64,000 nucleotides of DNA from Pseudomonas morbosilactucae (GTDB lineage Bacteria > Pseudomonadota > Gammaproteobacteria > Pseudomonadales > Pseudomonadaceae): assembly GCF_023241715.1 (NCBI RefSeq), contig NZ_JALQCW010000028.1:18646-82645 (forward strand), read 5' to 3'. Below are positions 9,082 through 16,994 of this stretch, in pieces; position 1 is the stretch's first letter; the number at the start of each line of letters is the position of its first letter. A program made the translations under genes and the position numbers. Below the pieces are notes generated by a model, which saw only the letters and a program-made list of their open reading frames with translations, was not told the origin of the DNA and ran no database searches.

Positions 9082-10677
9082 TCAAGGATTTTTCAGGCGT
9101 TCGGCCAAGGCCGTGGCCAGTTGCGCGGTCAGCCCATAGACCGACAGCTGGGGGTTGGCGCCGATGCTGGTGGGAAACAGCGAGCCATCGTGAATCGACA
9201 AGTTCTGCAGTTGGTGGTGGCGCCCCAGGCTGTCGGTGACGGCATTTTTCGGGTTTTCGCCCATGGCGCAACCGCCCATGACGTGGGCGCTGCCCAGGCG
9301 GGTGCGGTACAGCTCCAGGCTCAGGCCGTCGATCATGCTTTTGGCCTCGGCCAGGGTTTTGACGAAGTGTGCGTCGCTGTGCAGCGGCATCACTGCCTTG
9401 GCGCCGCCGGCGAACTGGATCTGCGCCATGCTGTGGAAGGCCCGGCGCAGGCCGTCCCAGGTGTAGGGCGACACCGGGTAGTCGAGCACCGGGGTGTTGT
9501 CGCTGCGCAATTCGACGCTACCGCCGATGCTGTCGGGGTGAAAGCCGTCCCGCAGCAGCGCCAGCATGGCGTGGGTGTGGGGCAGTTGTTCCATTCTCAG
9601 GGCGCTCTGGGGGCCGAAGCCGCCCAACAAGGTGCTGGCCAGGGCCGGTTGCAGGGGTGGTACTTCGAGCTTGTAGGACATTTTTCCGGTGGTGCCGTCC
9701 AGCCATTGGAAGTGGTCGGAGTAGATCGACTGCGGCGCGCCGTAGAACGGGTTGATCACCTCATCGAACTGCCCGGCGGAGAAGTTCACCAAATGCAGGA
9801 AGGTCCGCTTGCCCAGGCGCGAGTGAGGGTCGGGTGCGTCGGAGCGCAATAGCAGGGCCGGGCTGTTGATGCCGCCGCCGGACAGCACGTAGTGCCTGGC
9901 TTTGACTGTGATACGGCGCGCGGTGGGGGCCACGCAGCGTGAGTCCATGGCCATGCATTCCAGGCCGCTGACCTTGTCATCCTTGATCTGCAGGCGCTCC
10001 GCCCGCGCCAGGTACAGCAACTCGCCGCCGTGCTCCAGGGTGGCCGGGATGGTGGTCACCAGCATGGATTGCTTGGCATTGGTCGGGCAGCCCAGGCCGC
10101 AATAACCCAGGTTCCAGCAGCCGCGCACGTTGCGCGGGATCACGTGCCAGCTGTAGCCGAGCTGTTCGCAGCCTTTGCGGACCACGTCGTTGTTGGCGTT
10201 GGGAGGAATCATCCAGGGGGCGACGCCGAGACGTTGCTCCATCTTCTCGAACCAGGGCGCCATTTCGCTGCTGCTGTGGCCTTTCACGTCGTGCTCCGCG
10301 GCCCAATGCTCCAGGGTCGGGTCCGGGGTGCGAAAGCTCGATGTCCAGTTGATCAACGTGGTGCCGCCCACGGCGCGGCCCTGGAGGATGGTGATGGCGC
10401 CGTCCTTGCTCATGCGCCCGATGCCTTCCTGATAAAGGCTGGTGTAGGCCTGGTCTTCGAGCATCTTGAAATCGCTGCTGGTTTTCAGCGGGCCTTCCTC
10501 AATCAACAGCACCTTGTAGCCGGCGGCGCTGAGGATTTCCGCGGTGGTCCCGCCGCCGGCGCCGCTGCCGATGATGGCGACGTCGGCTTCCAGGGTCAGG
10601 TCCTGTTCGAGTTGTGAGGCGTTGTAGGTTTTCCAGCCGCGGGCCAGGCCTTCGCGGAACAGATCAGGGACGGGCAT
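9082..10677 (-). CDS. laoA: GMC-family FAD-dependent alcohol dehydrogenase (LaoA-like)
   Basis: 531 residues. The FAD-binding Rossmann motif VAIIGSGAGGGTTAE starts near residue 33, followed by EEGP, and the C-terminal GMC block SAHVMGGCAMGENP is near residues 455-468. The protein has no signal peptide. It lies in the order laoC-laoB-laoA with a divergent TetR gene, matching the P. aeruginosa lao cluster described for oxidation of long-chain alcohols from alkyl sulfates and alkanes. I infer the same role: alcohol to aldehyde, passing electrons to an acceptor not encoded here. The Tat-signal partner upstream could carry it across the membrane, as in gluconate dehydrogenase complexes, but this is not shown. 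Confidence 0.82.
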   Translation of the reverse strand: MPVPDLFREGLARGWKTYNASQLEQDLTLEADVAIIGSGAGGGTTAEILSAAGYKVLLIEEGPLKTSSDFKMLEDQAYTSLYQEGIGRMSKDGAITILQGRAVGGTTLINWTSSFRTPDPTLEHWAAEHDVKGHSSSEMAPWFEKMEQRLGVAPWMIPPNANNDVVRKGCEQLGYSWHVIPRNVRGCWNLGYCGLGCPTNAKQSMLVTTIPATLEHGGELLYLARAERLQIKDDKVSGLECMAMDSRCVAPTARRITVKARHYVLSGGGINSPALLLRSDAPDPHSRLGKRTFLHLVNFSAGQFDEVINPFYGAPQSIYSDHFQWLDGTTGKMSYKLEVPPLQPALASTLLGGFGPQSALRMEQLPHTHAMLALLRDGFHPDSIGGSVELRSDNTPVLDYPVSPYTWDGLRRAFHSMAQIQFAGGAKAVMPLHSDAHFVKTLAEAKSMIDGLSLELYRTRLGSAHVMGGCAMGENPKNAVTDSLGRHHQLQNLSIHDGSLFPTSIGANPQLSVYGLTAQLATALAERLKNP

Positions 10678-10722
10678 ATCGGGCGCTCTCTTTTTATTGT
10701 GGTGTCGCAGCCATGGCGCGGG

Positions 10723-11268
10723 TCAGACCGTGGGCGGGCCTGGATAACCGCAATGGGCCCAGGATTCGGCGCGGCTGTACCAGGCCATCATCACCAGTTG
10801 CAGCAGCGAGGCGTGGCCCATGCGCAGCAGGGACAAGGCGCTGTTTTCCCAGCGCTGGAGAAAGCGCCGGATGTCCTCGGCGCTGGCGTTTTCCCAACGG
10901 CCCCAGATGCCGGTCAGGGGCCCGCGCGTCACGGCCATGCCCAGTACGTCGAACAGTTGGCGGGTGAGCTTGAGCATCTCTGGCGACAGGTGATCCAGGG
11001 CGTTGTCCAGGCATTTGAGGGTGCCTTCGATGGCCGCCGGCATTGCCGTGGCCGTGACTGCACCGTCGAGCATCACCGGGACCAGCGCCCGCAGAAATGG
11101 CAGGTCGCCACTGCGCAGGTTGGCGAAGCCGCTGGCTGGGGTGCTGGCGGAACAGCCGCTGAGGCTGGCACCGAGACCAGCCGTGGCGAGGAAGGCACTG
11201 GCGCAGAGGCCGATTTTCAGCAGGCCGCGCCGTGACAGCGCGGGTGATTCAGACAGGCTTGGGGTCAT
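10723..11268 (-). CDS. laoB: Twin-arginine signal protein, LaoB-like accessory subunit
   Basis: 181 residues. The N-terminus has a twin-arginine motif SRRGLLKIG, a hydrophobic stretch and then LSGC, which could be a lipobox, so the mature protein may be a lipoprotein outside the cytoplasmic membrane. The rest is helical with no known catalytic motif. It is between the aldehyde dehydrogenase and the GMC gene, with gaps of 41 and 45 bases, consistent with one operon. The longer reading frame uses a TTG at 11313; ATG 11268 puts the RR motif at a normal distance. It probably supports LaoA. Confidence 0.75.
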   Translation of the reverse strand: MTPSLSESPALSRRGLLKIGLCASAFLATAGLGASLSGCSASTPASGFANLRSGDLPFLRALVPVMLDGAVTATAMPAAIEGTLKCLDNALDHLSPEMLKLTRQLFDVLGMAVTRGPLTGIWGRWENASAEDIRRFLQRWENSALSLLRMGHASLLQLVMMAWYSRAESWAHCGYPGPPTV

Positions 11269-11309
11269 TGTTGTTATTACCCGATGGTTATTACCCGGCG
11301 AGGTGCTGG

Positions 11310-12740
11310 TCAACGAATGAACAGCTTCTGGATCAGTTTCTGGATGGCGTTGCCGTAAGGCGGGTAAATCAGGCGCGCCGCATTCAAGCGTTGCTTGGTC
11401 AGCACGCCCTTGGCCTTGCTGAAGGTCAAGAAGCCTTCATGGCCGTGGTAGTGGCCCATGCCGGACTGGCCAATGCCGCCGAAGGGCAGGTCGTCCTGGG
11501 CCACGTGCAGCAAGGTGTCGTTGAGACAGACGCCGCCGGAGTGGGTCTCGTTGAGCACCCGGTTCTGCTCGCCCTTGTCATAGCCGAAGTAATACAGCGC
11601 CAGGGGCCTTGGGCGCTGGTTGATGTAGGCAAAGGCCTGGTCCAGGGTCTTGTAGGGCACCACGGGCAGGATCGGGCCGAAGATTTCGTCCTGCATCACC
11701 GTCATGTCGTCGCTGACGTTGAGCAGCAGGCTGTGGCCCATGCGCCGCTCCTGGTTCTGCTCGAAGATCGGCATCAGCAACGCGCCCTTGCCGGTGGCGT
11801 CGCTGAGGTAGCTGTTGAGCCGGGCCAGTTGCCGGGGGTTGATGATCGCGGTGTAGTCCGGGTTGTCCTGGAGCTTGGGATAGAAGCCGCGCACGGCCTT
11901 GCGGTAGGCCTCGACGAAGGCGCCGATGCGGTCTTCCGGCACCAGCACGTAGTCGGGGGCCACGCAGGTCTGCCCGGCGTTGAGGGTCTTGCCGAAGGCG
12001 ATGCGCTCGGCGGCGTCCTTGAGGGGCACGTCGCTGGAGACGATGGCCGGGGACTTGCCGCCCAGTTCCAGGGTCACCGGGGTCAGGTTCTCGGCGGCGG
12101 CACGCATCACGTGTTTGCCGATGCTGGTGGCACCGGTGAACAGCAGGTGATCAAAGCGCAGCCTGGAAAAGGCCATGCCCACTTCCGCCTCGCCCAGCAC
12201 CACGCACACCAGGTCTTCGGGAAAGATCCGCGCCAGCAGGCTCTTGAGCAACTGGCCGGTGGCCGGGGTCGACTCGCTGAGCTTGAGCATCACCCGGTTG
12301 CCGGCGGCCAGCGCGCCCACCAGCGGGCCAATGGCCAGGTACAGCGGGTAGTTCCACGGCACGATGACCCCAACCACCCCCAACGGTTGGTAGATGACCT
12401 TGGCCGAGGCGGGCTGAAACGCCAGGCCGACCTTGCGCCGCGAGGCTTTCATCCAGCCCTTGAGGTGTTTGTTGGCGTAGTGGATGCCGTGCAGGCTGGG
12501 CATCAGTTCGGCAAGCAGGGTTTCATCGGCGCTGCGGTTGCTGAAGTCCTGGCTGATGGCGTCGATCAGCGCCTGGCGTTCGTTGCTGAGCAGGGTCGAG
12601 AGGCTTTTGAGCCACTGCTGGCGTTGCGCCGCAGGGGGCATGGGGTTGGCCGCGTAGGCTTGGCGCTGGGCGGCAAACAGCGTGTCGAGCGCGTCCGGGT
12701 GCTGATGGGAATCCTGTAGGTAAGCGATTTCGGCAGGCAT
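11310..12740 (-). CDS. laoC: NAD-dependent aldehyde dehydrogenase (LaoC-like; coniferyl aldehyde dehydrogenase family)
   Basis: 476 residues with the aldehyde dehydrogenase superfamily features: cofactor-site ELGGKSPAIV near residue 225 and the catalytic cysteine in GQTCVAPDY near residue 260. By sequence it belongs to the coniferyl-aldehyde dehydrogenase (CalB) branch, but the neighbours point to oxidation of fatty aldehydes made by LaoA. It is the first gene of the laoC-laoB-laoA transcript and is preceded by a strong sigma70-type promoter overlapped by a palindrome. Confidence 0.85.
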   Translation of the reverse strand: MPAEIAYLQDSHQHPDALDTLFAAQRQAYAANPMPPAAQRQQWLKSLSTLLSNERQALIDAISQDFSNRSADETLLAELMPSLHGIHYANKHLKGWMKASRRKVGLAFQPASAKVIYQPLGVVGVIVPWNYPLYLAIGPLVGALAAGNRVMLKLSESTPATGQLLKSLLARIFPEDLVCVVLGEAEVGMAFSRLRFDHLLFTGATSIGKHVMRAAAENLTPVTLELGGKSPAIVSSDVPLKDAAERIAFGKTLNAGQTCVAPDYVLVPEDRIGAFVEAYRKAVRGFYPKLQDNPDYTAIINPRQLARLNSYLSDATGKGALLMPIFEQNQERRMGHSLLLNVSDDMTVMQDEIFGPILPVVPYKTLDQAFAYINQRPRPLALYYFGYDKGEQNRVLNETHSGGVCLNDTLLHVAQDDLPFGGIGQSGMGHYHGHEGFLTFSKAKGVLTKQRLNAARLIYPPYGNAIQKLIQKLFIR

Positions 12741-12770
12741 GGACGGCTCCAGTGATTTGGGGGTGGCTAG

Positions 12771-12802
12771 TTTTTAGAGTTTATACTCTAATTTGTCAAA
12801 TT
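12771..12802 (-). promoter_or_regulatory. laoC promoter with nested LaoR operator candidates
   Basis: On the minus strand TTGACA (12799-12794), a 17-base spacer and TAAAAA (12776-12771) form a good sigma70 promoter 30 bases from the laoC start. The spacer holds a perfect palindrome TAGAGT-N4-ACTCTA (12775-12790), and a second perfect palindrome AATTTG-T-CAAATT (12790-12802) covers the -35. Such sites suit a TetR dimer encoded by the divergent laoR, which would then block the promoter. Confidence 0.7.
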
Positions 12803-12887
12803 CTACTCCAGACGGTCTGCGATTTATCCGGTCGAGGATAGGTCGTAAGATGCCGACCAGCCTTTTCAGTGAGTAAAGCTCAAGCCC

Positions 12888-13559
12888 ATGGCCCCACGGA
12901 TCAAAACTCGCGAACGCATCGTCCAGAACAGCCTCGAGCTGTTCAATCAGTTGGGCGAACGCACTGTCAGCACCAACCATATTGCGGCGCATATGGCGAT
13001 CTCCCCGGGCAACCTGTACTACCACTTCCCCAATAAGCAGGCGATCATCGCCGTGCTGTTCCAGGAGTACGAAACCCTAGTGGACAGCTTCCTGCGCCCG
13101 CCCCAGGAGCGTCCGGTGACTGTGGAAGACAAGCGCCATTACCTGCAGGCGCTGCTGGTCGGCATGTGGCGATACCGTTTCTTGCACCGTGACCTGGAGC
13201 ACCTGCTCGACAGCGACCCCGAGCTGGCGGCGCGTTATCAACGCTTCTCCCAGCGCTGCCTGGTCCAGGGCGCGGCCATCTACGAGCGGTTCGTCGAGGC
13301 CGATATCCTGGCCATGGACAAGGTGCAGATCGAAGCCCTGACCCTCAATGCCTGGATCATCCTCACGTCCTGGGTGCGCTTTCTGTGCACCACCCGGGAA
13401 AACTCCGCCCACCTCAGTGAACAAGCGATGAAGCGTGGGGTTTACCAAGTGCTGGTGCTGGAGGCCGGGTTTGTCACCGAGCAGGCCCGGGAGGCGGTCA
13501 AGCGTCTGTTCGAGGAGTTTTATGTGCCCCTGGCCCAGGCGCTGGAAGAAGTGCAGTAG
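12888..13559 (+). CDS. laoR: TetR/AcrR-family regulator, LaoR-like
   Basis: 223 residues. The N-terminal helix-turn-helix (residues about 20-50) reads ...ERTVSTNHIAAHMAISPGNLYYHFPNKQ, the classic TetR signature; the rest is an all-helical ligand-binding domain. It is divergent from laoC with 147 bases between the starts, where two palindromes overlap the laoC promoter. It most likely represses laoCBA and is released by a long-chain alcohol, aldehyde or acyl compound; the ligand is inferred from the P. aeruginosa cluster, not seen here. Confidence 0.85.
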   Translation: MAPRIKTRERIVQNSLELFNQLGERTVSTNHIAAHMAISPGNLYYHFPNKQAIIAVLFQEYETLVDSFLRPPQERPVTVEDKRHYLQALLVGMWRYRFLHRDLEHLLDSDPELAARYQRFSQRCLVQGAAIYERFVEADILAMDKVQIEALTLNAWIILTSWVRFLCTTRENSAHLSEQAMKRGVYQVLVLEAGFVTEQAREAVKRLFEEFYVPLAQALEEVQ

Positions 13560-13592
13560 GATCAATCCCTGACCCATTCACAGGAGCCCGCT

Positions 13593-14447
13593 ATGCCCAT
13601 TGCGCAACTGATCAGCCCGCTTGCCCTGGACCAGAGGAAAGAGCAGCCCGGCCTGGTGATTCTGGACTGCCGCTTTGCCCTGGAGGACCCCGACTACGGG
13701 CAGCGCAGCTATAGCGAAGGGCATATTGCCGGGGCGCATTTTGCCGACCTGGAGCGTGACCTCAGCGGGCCGGTGAGCAAGGGCCTGACCGGGCGCCACC
13801 CGTTGCCCCAGGCGGAGCCATTGCTGGCGCGCCTGCGGGCCTGGGGCATCGAGGCGAACAGCGACATCGTGCTGTATGACGACGGTCCCGGCGCCTTTGC
13901 CGCACGGGCCTGGTGGTTGCTGGCCTGGCTGGGCAAGCGCGATGGCGTGTTTATCCTCGATGGCGGCCTCAAGGCGTGGCACGGCGCCGGCTTGCCCCTG
14001 AGCCTGGATGCCCCGTCCAGTGTGCCCGGCAGCTTTGTCGGCCAGCCCGACAACCGCTTGCTGCTCAGCGCCGAACAACTGCAGCAGCGCCTGGGCCAGC
14101 CGGAGCTGACCTTGCTCGATGCCCGTGCCTTGCCGCGTTTTCGCGGTGAAGTCGAGCCGATCGACCCCGTGGCCGGGCATATTCCCGGTGCCCAATGTGC
14201 AGCCTTCAGCGACAACCTGGGCAGCGACGGGCGCTTCCTACCGGCGGAGCAGCTCAAGCAGCGCTTCGCCGCCCAGTTGGGCAATCGTTCGGTGGACGGG
14301 CTGGTGGCCTATTGCGGCTCGGGCGTGACCGCCTGCCACAACCTGTTTGCCCTGTGCCTGGCGGGTTACCCCTTGGCGCAGCTGTACGCGGGTTCTTGGA
14401 GCGAGTGGATCACCGACCCCCAGCGAGCCATCGCCACCGGTGACTGA
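13593..14447 (+). CDS. sseA: 3-mercaptopyruvate/thiosulfate sulfurtransferase
   Basis: 284 residues, two rhodanese domains in tandem. The N-terminal domain has no active-site cysteine, while the C-terminal domain has CGSGVTA near residue 240, the loop typical of 3-mercaptopyruvate sulfurtransferases. The catalytic cysteine carries a persulfide and passes sulfur to thiols or cyanide. It follows laoR by 33 bases, and its 3' end faces the AraC gene. Confidence 0.87.
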   Translation: MPIAQLISPLALDQRKEQPGLVILDCRFALEDPDYGQRSYSEGHIAGAHFADLERDLSGPVSKGLTGRHPLPQAEPLLARLRAWGIEANSDIVLYDDGPGAFAARAWWLLAWLGKRDGVFILDGGLKAWHGAGLPLSLDAPSSVPGSFVGQPDNRLLLSAEQLQQRLGQPELTLLDARALPRFRGEVEPIDPVAGHIPGAQCAAFSDNLGSDGRFLPAEQLKQRFAAQLGNRSVDGLVAYCGSGVTACHNLFALCLAGYPLAQLYAGSWSEWITDPQRAIATGD

Positions 14448-14482
14448 ACCCATGATGGCGCGGCGCCAAGGGCCGCCGGTTC

Positions 14483-15310
14483 CTAGAGCACGGCGGCGCG
14501 ATAGGCCGCTGGCGCCACGCCATACACCTGCTTGAACTGCCGGCTGAGGTGACTCTGGTCGGCGAAGCCCAATTGAGTTGCCACTTCCAGCGGCAGGCAG
14601 CCGTCGCGTAACAGTGCCCGGGCTTTGGCGATCCGTTGCTGCATCAGCCAGGTATGGGGTGGAACCCCGGTGGCGCGGCGAAACACCCGGGCGAAGTGAA
14701 AGGGCGACAGATTTACCGCTGCGCCCAGCTCTTCCAGGGACGGCGGGGCCGCCAATTGGGCGCGCAACAACTCTTTGGCCTGGACGATGGCCCGGTGTTC
14801 CTGCCCCGGTTGCCGCGGGCTGTTGACCCCGGCATGACGCTGCAACAGCTGAAGCATCATTTCCCGCCACAGGGTTTGCTGCTGCAGGGCAGTGGCCGGG
14901 CTTTCCAGCAGGTGGTGCAGGCGGCAGAACCCGCTGACCAGGTCCGGGTCGCGGTACAGGGTGGCGCCGAAGGCCGGCAGCGGGTCGCTGGGCAGTTCCA
15001 GCTCGTCGAGCAGGGTCACGATCTGCTGGTTATCCGGGTAAAACGCCCGGTACAGCCAGCCGTTCTCGGTGCCTTTGGCGCCGGTGTGCAATTCGTCCGG
15101 GTTGATCAGCACCAGGGTGCCGCTGCCCGCCAAGTGTTCCGCGCCGCGATAACGGTAGCGTTGGGCGCCGGCCATGATCATGCCGATCACGAAACCATCG
15201 TGAACGTGGGGCACGAAGCGCTGCTCGATGTAGCGCGCTGACAGCAATTCGACCCCCGCCAGCGGTGCGCTTTGCCAGAACCGGATGGATTCGCCCTGAG
15301 TGCCGTCCAT
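14483..15310 (-). CDS. AraC-family transcriptional regulator with cupin sensor domain
   Basis: 275 residues. The N-terminal half is an AraC-type cupin (FVPHVHDGFVIGMIMAG near residue 32, then a beta-rich fold), and the last ~100 residues form the double helix-turn-helix with SPFHFARVFRRATGVPPHTW and ADQSHLSRQFKQVYGVAPAAYR. It resembles amino-acid or arginine-utilisation-type AraC regulators, but no obvious target lies beside it. The stop is 35 bases from the convergent sulfurtransferase. Confidence 0.85.
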   Translation of the reverse strand: MDGTQGESIRFWQSAPLAGVELLSARYIEQRFVPHVHDGFVIGMIMAGAQRYRYRGAEHLAGSGTLVLINPDELHTGAKGTENGWLYRAFYPDNQQIVTLLDELELPSDPLPAFGATLYRDPDLVSGFCRLHHLLESPATALQQQTLWREMMLQLLQRHAGVNSPRQPGQEHRAIVQAKELLRAQLAAPPSLEELGAAVNLSPFHFARVFRRATGVPPHTWLMQQRIAKARALLRDGCLPLEVATQLGFADQSHLSRQFKQVYGVAPAAYRAAVL

Positions 15311-15313
15311 GGG

Positions 15314-16357
15314 TCAGTGCCGCTCCAGGCCGGCCAGCCACTCTGGAATCCGCCGCTCCAGGTAGTAACCGGGGTGTTGCAGCGAGCCCTCGACAAAGCC
15401 CACGTGTCCGCCCTTGGTCTGCAACTCGAACTCAGTGCTGGGCGACAATTCCTCGGCCAGCGGCAGGCTGTGGGGGAAGACAAAGGGATCGTCCGCTGCC
15501 TGGATGATCAGGGTCGGGCTGTGGATCTGCCCGAGGAAATAACGGCTGGACGCGCGGCGGTAGTAATCCGTGGCGTCGGTAAAGCCGTGCAGCGGTGCGG
15601 TGACCCGGCCGTCGAAATCCCAGAAGGTACGCATCTTCTCCAGGGAGCCGAGGTTGGCCAGGGTGGCCAGGCCCTCATGGCGCCCGTCGTGCTGGAAGCG
15701 GCGTTGCTTGTCCCTGATATAGGCCAGCATCTGGCGCATGAAGTGCGCTTGGTAGACCTTGGAGAACCCCTGGCCGATACGGTCCGCGCACTGGTCCAGG
15801 CGAAACGGCACCGACACCGCCACTGCACCCCGCAGCGGGCTGTCGGCGGCCCGTTCCCCCAGGTACTTGAGCAGCACATTGCCGCCCAGGGAGTAGCCCA
15901 CGGCGTACAACGGCGCCAGTGGCCGTTGGGCCCGCAGGTGATCGATGGCGGCGGCCAGGTCTTCGCTGGCGCCGGAGTGATAGCTGCGGGGCAACAGGTT
16001 GGGCTCGCCGGAGCAGCCGCGCCAATTCAGTGCCGCACTGGCCCAGCCTCGAGTCGCCAGGGCTTTTTGCAGGCCCGCCACGTACGGCGAGTTGGACGAG
16101 CCGGTCAGGCCATGCAGCACCAGCACCAAGGGCGCGTCCGCCGTATGCGGGCCGTGCCAGTCCAGGTCGAGAAAATCGCCGTCTTCGAGCCACAGGCGCT
16201 CACGCGGGCGTTCCAGGTGCGTGGTTTTGCGCCACAACGGGCCCCACAGGGTCTGCAGGTGCGGGTTGCCGAGGCCGAAGGCAGGAGAGAAGGGGGCGGC
16301 AGGCGATAGGGGCACGGTGATTCTCAAGGGCAGCGGTGCGCAGCAGGCTGCGCACAT
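15314..16357 (-). CDS. YheT-family alpha/beta hydrolase
   Basis: 347 residues from the first ATG. The family start NPHLQTLWGPLWR, the oxyanion-type HGLTGSS (near residue 82) and the nucleophile elbow GYSLGGN (Ser near 156) place it with YheT/ABHD hydrolases, whose substrates are mostly unknown esters or acyl compounds. The first 14 residues are Cys-rich and atypical, so a GTG start at 16315 or a TTG at 16327 is possible. It lies 3 bases after the AraC gene and 16 bases after rsmD, so it may be the third gene of the M16-rsmD unit. Confidence 0.87.
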   Translation of the reverse strand: MCAACCAPLPLRITVPLSPAAPFSPAFGLGNPHLQTLWGPLWRKTTHLERPRERLWLEDGDFLDLDWHGPHTADAPLVLVLHGLTGSSNSPYVAGLQKALATRGWASAALNWRGCSGEPNLLPRSYHSGASEDLAAAIDHLRAQRPLAPLYAVGYSLGGNVLLKYLGERAADSPLRGAVAVSVPFRLDQCADRIGQGFSKVYQAHFMRQMLAYIRDKQRRFQHDGRHEGLATLANLGSLEKMRTFWDFDGRVTAPLHGFTDATDYYRRASSRYFLGQIHSPTLIIQAADDPFVFPHSLPLAEELSPSTEFELQTKGGHVGFVEGSLQHPGYYLERRIPEWLAGLERH

Positions 16358-16373
16358 GTTTCAGGCCGATGGG

Positions 16374-16994
16374 TTAACCGGCGGTGTCTGCCATACGTTG
16401 CCACAACGCGTAATACACCTGCCCGGATTTTTGCTCACGATGCAGGCGCCAGGTCCCGGGCAGGCCCAGGGTAGAGGGCGCGGTTTCGCTTTCGGTATAA
16501 ATCCAGGCGTTGTCAGCCAGCCAGCCACGCTCTTCCAGCAGGGCGCAGGCGGCAGGCAGCAGGTTCTGGTTGAACGGCGGGTCGAGGAAGGCCAGGTCGA
16601 ACGGTGTTGCCGGCTGGCTTTCCAGGTAGCGCAGGGCGTCGGCGGTCTGCGCCTGGCCCACGGTGCAACGCAGGGTGCCCAGGTGCTCGCGCAGGCTGGA
16701 GATCGCGACGTTGCTGCTGTCCAGGGCCAGGCCCGAGGCGGCGCCGCGGGACAGGGCTTCAAGGAACACCGCGCCGCTGCCGGCGAACAGATCGATGATC
16801 TTGGCCCCGGCTACATAAGGCGCCAGCCAGTTGAACAGGGTTTCCCGCACCCGGTCCGGGGTGGGGCGCAGGCCCGGCAGGTCGGGGAAGCTCAGCTTAC
16901 GGCTGCGCCATTCGCCGCCGATGATGCGCAGGTTGCCCACACCGTTGTGCTGGTTGTGAACGGGTTTCTTGCTGGGATGCGGTGAACGGGCCAT
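16374..16994 (-). CDS. rsmD: 16S rRNA (guanine966-N2)-methyltransferase
   Basis: 206 residues. RNA-binding start LRIIGGEWRSRKLSFPD, the SAM site IIDLFAGSGAVFLEALSRG and the catalytic FLDPPFN motif near residue 140 identify RsmD, which methylates G966 of 16S rRNA in the small subunit. ATG 16994 is chosen from the usual N-terminus. The reading frame of the upstream M16 gene runs 98 bases into this gene, which I think reflects a lost base rather than true overlap. Confidence 0.93.
   Translation of the reverse strand: MARSPHPSKKPVHNQHNGVGNLRIIGGEWRSRKLSFPDLPGLRPTPDRVRETLFNWLAPYVAGAKIIDLFAGSGAVFLEALSRGAASGLALDSSNVAISSLREHLGTLRCTVGQAQTADALRYLESQPATPFDLAFLDPPFNQNLLPAACALLEERGWLADNAWIYTESETAPSTLGLPGTWRLHREQKSGQVYYALWQRMADTAG

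Noticed and set aside
11232..12719. 495-codon plus-strand frame opposite laoC
   Set aside because: It lies fully antisense to an intact aldehyde dehydrogenase and has no family features or good start.
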